Source: Burkholderiales bacterium (GTDB taxonomy: Bacteria > Pseudomonadota > Gammaproteobacteria > Burkholderiales > JAEUOS01). Taken from it: a stretch of 14,056 nt of DNA. The notes beneath the pieces are model-generated. The model did no database searches. It was not told where the DNA came from and saw only the letters and a list, made by a program, of their open reading frames with translations. Below, in pieces: positions 13,447 to 14,056 of this stretch. Numbering within the stretch: position 1 is the stretch's first letter; each line of letters opens with the position of its first letter. A program made the translations under genes and the position numbers. Location: NCBI GenBank assembly GCA_947456845.1, contig CANGUJ010000050.1, positions 1 through 14,056 of the forward strand, written 5' to 3'.

Positions 13447-14056
13447 CGCTGCCTGCGAACCCGAGGTCGATCGGAGGTGACGAAGCATCCGGGTGCAGTG
13501 TCAGAAAACGGGCGATCTGCCGTTGATTTTCTTCCGGAAAGACCGAGCAGGTGGCATATAGCAATTTACCACCCGGCCGCAAGACGTGCCACAACGCATC
13601 GAGCAGACGTGCCTGTTCGCGGGCCAGCGCGGCGATGTCGCGTTCGCGCTTGAGCCACTTGCCGTCAGGATGGCGGCGGATGACGCCCGAAGCGGTGCAG
13701 GGCGCATCGAGCAGGATGCGGTCGAACGCCCCTCCGTCCCACCATTGGCCGAGTTGGCCGGCGTCGGCGCTGCGCGTCGCGGCGGCCAAGCCCAGCCGGG
13801 CGAGGTTGGCATCGACCGTGGCCAGGCGACGCGTATCGCGGTCGAGCGCCAGCAGGCTGCAATCGGCCAGTTCAAGCATGTGGGCGGTCTTGCCGCCCGG
13901 CGCGGCGCAGGCGTCGAGCACGCGCATGCCGGGCGCGATATCGGCCAGCGGGGCGGCCAGTTGCGCGCCCAGGTCCTGCACCGACACCAGGCCCTCTGCG
14001 AATCCGGGCAAGCTGCGTGCGGGTTGCGGCCTGGCCAGGCGCAGGGCGGCAGCGCC
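13358..14056 (-). CDS. rsmB: 16S rRNA (cytosine-5) methyltransferase RsmB, 5' end outside window
   Basis: RsmB (Sun/Fmu) methylates C967 of 16S rRNA using S-adenosylmethionine. The frame is open to the right edge; 232 C-terminal residues are visible of about 430-450. They cover the catalytic domain: SLPGFAEGLVSVQDLGAQLA, the SAM-binding VLDACAAPGGKT, then DAPCTASGVIRRHPDGKW and LLYATCSVFPEENQRQI. The two cysteines expected for RNA m5C methyltransferases are both present, in the PC motif (codon 13699-13697) and the TC motif (13549-13547, the nucleophile). The C-terminus HDGFFYALIAKA is also typical. The N-terminal NusB-like RNA-binding domain lies outside the window. The 3' end overlaps the start of the DUF4390 gene. 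Confidence 0.95.
   Translation of the reverse strand, partial: GAAALRLARPQPARSLPGFAEGLVSVQDLGAQLAAPLADIAPGMRVLDACAAPGGKTAHMLELADCSLLALDRDTRRLATVDANLARLGLAAATRSADAGQLGQWWDGGAFDRILLDAPCTASGVIRRHPDGKWLKRERDIAALAREQARLLDALWHVLRPGGKLLYATCSVFPEENQRQIARFLTLHPDASSPPIDLGFAGSDAVRPVHADGQLLPCALHDGFFYALIAKA

Overview
The window is very GC-rich DNA from a betaproteobacterium, most likely of the Bordetella/Achromobacter group (Alcaligenaceae). Three things point there: a DUF3567 gene (a family I know essentially from Burkholderiales), the rsmB - DUF4390 - NtrY-like kinase - NtrX-like regulator order, and a tripartite TRAP transporter set divergent from a FadR-type GntR regulator. This assignment comes from recognising gene families, not from a database search.

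Left part (1-6018, minus strand): a sugar-acid uptake and catabolism operon read right to left. It holds dctP (periplasmic binding protein), dctQ and dctM (membrane subunits), a broken altronate dehydratase (uxaA-like), a YbhE-type lactonase and a mannitol dehydrogenase/fructuronate reductase-family gene that runs off the left edge. The dehydratase has a one-base frameshift and a large internal deletion, so the pathway is probably decayed or rewired. A strong stem-loop separates dctP from dctQ. A REP-like palindrome overlaps the dctM stop codon.

Centre (6019-8656): a 260-bp control region carries nine GCTTG-type repeats at a roughly 10.7-bp period next to a near-perfect 20-bp palindrome, the probable operator. 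Reading rightward follow a GntR/FadR-family regulator, a Gfo/Idh/MocA-family oxidoreductase and a single-domain rhodanese. The regulator probably controls the divergent TRAP operon and perhaps the oxidoreductase.

Right part (8784-14056, minus strand): a DUF3567 gene with its own terminator, then a conserved housekeeping/signalling cluster read right to left: rsmB (16S rRNA m5C methyltransferase, 5' end outside the window), a secreted DUF4390 protein, an NtrY-like membrane sensor kinase, an NtrX-like response regulator that lacks the sigma-54 AAA+ domain, and a short COG0523/CobW-like protein whose P-loop is degenerate and which carries a run of eight C.

I did not find a convincing new multi-gene system such as a defence island, CRISPR array or mobile element. 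The signals most worth a second look are the helically phased repeat array, the decayed dehydratase inside an otherwise intact operon, and the AAA-less NtrX followed by a GTPase-like remnant. No gene-free stretch exceeds 300 bases.
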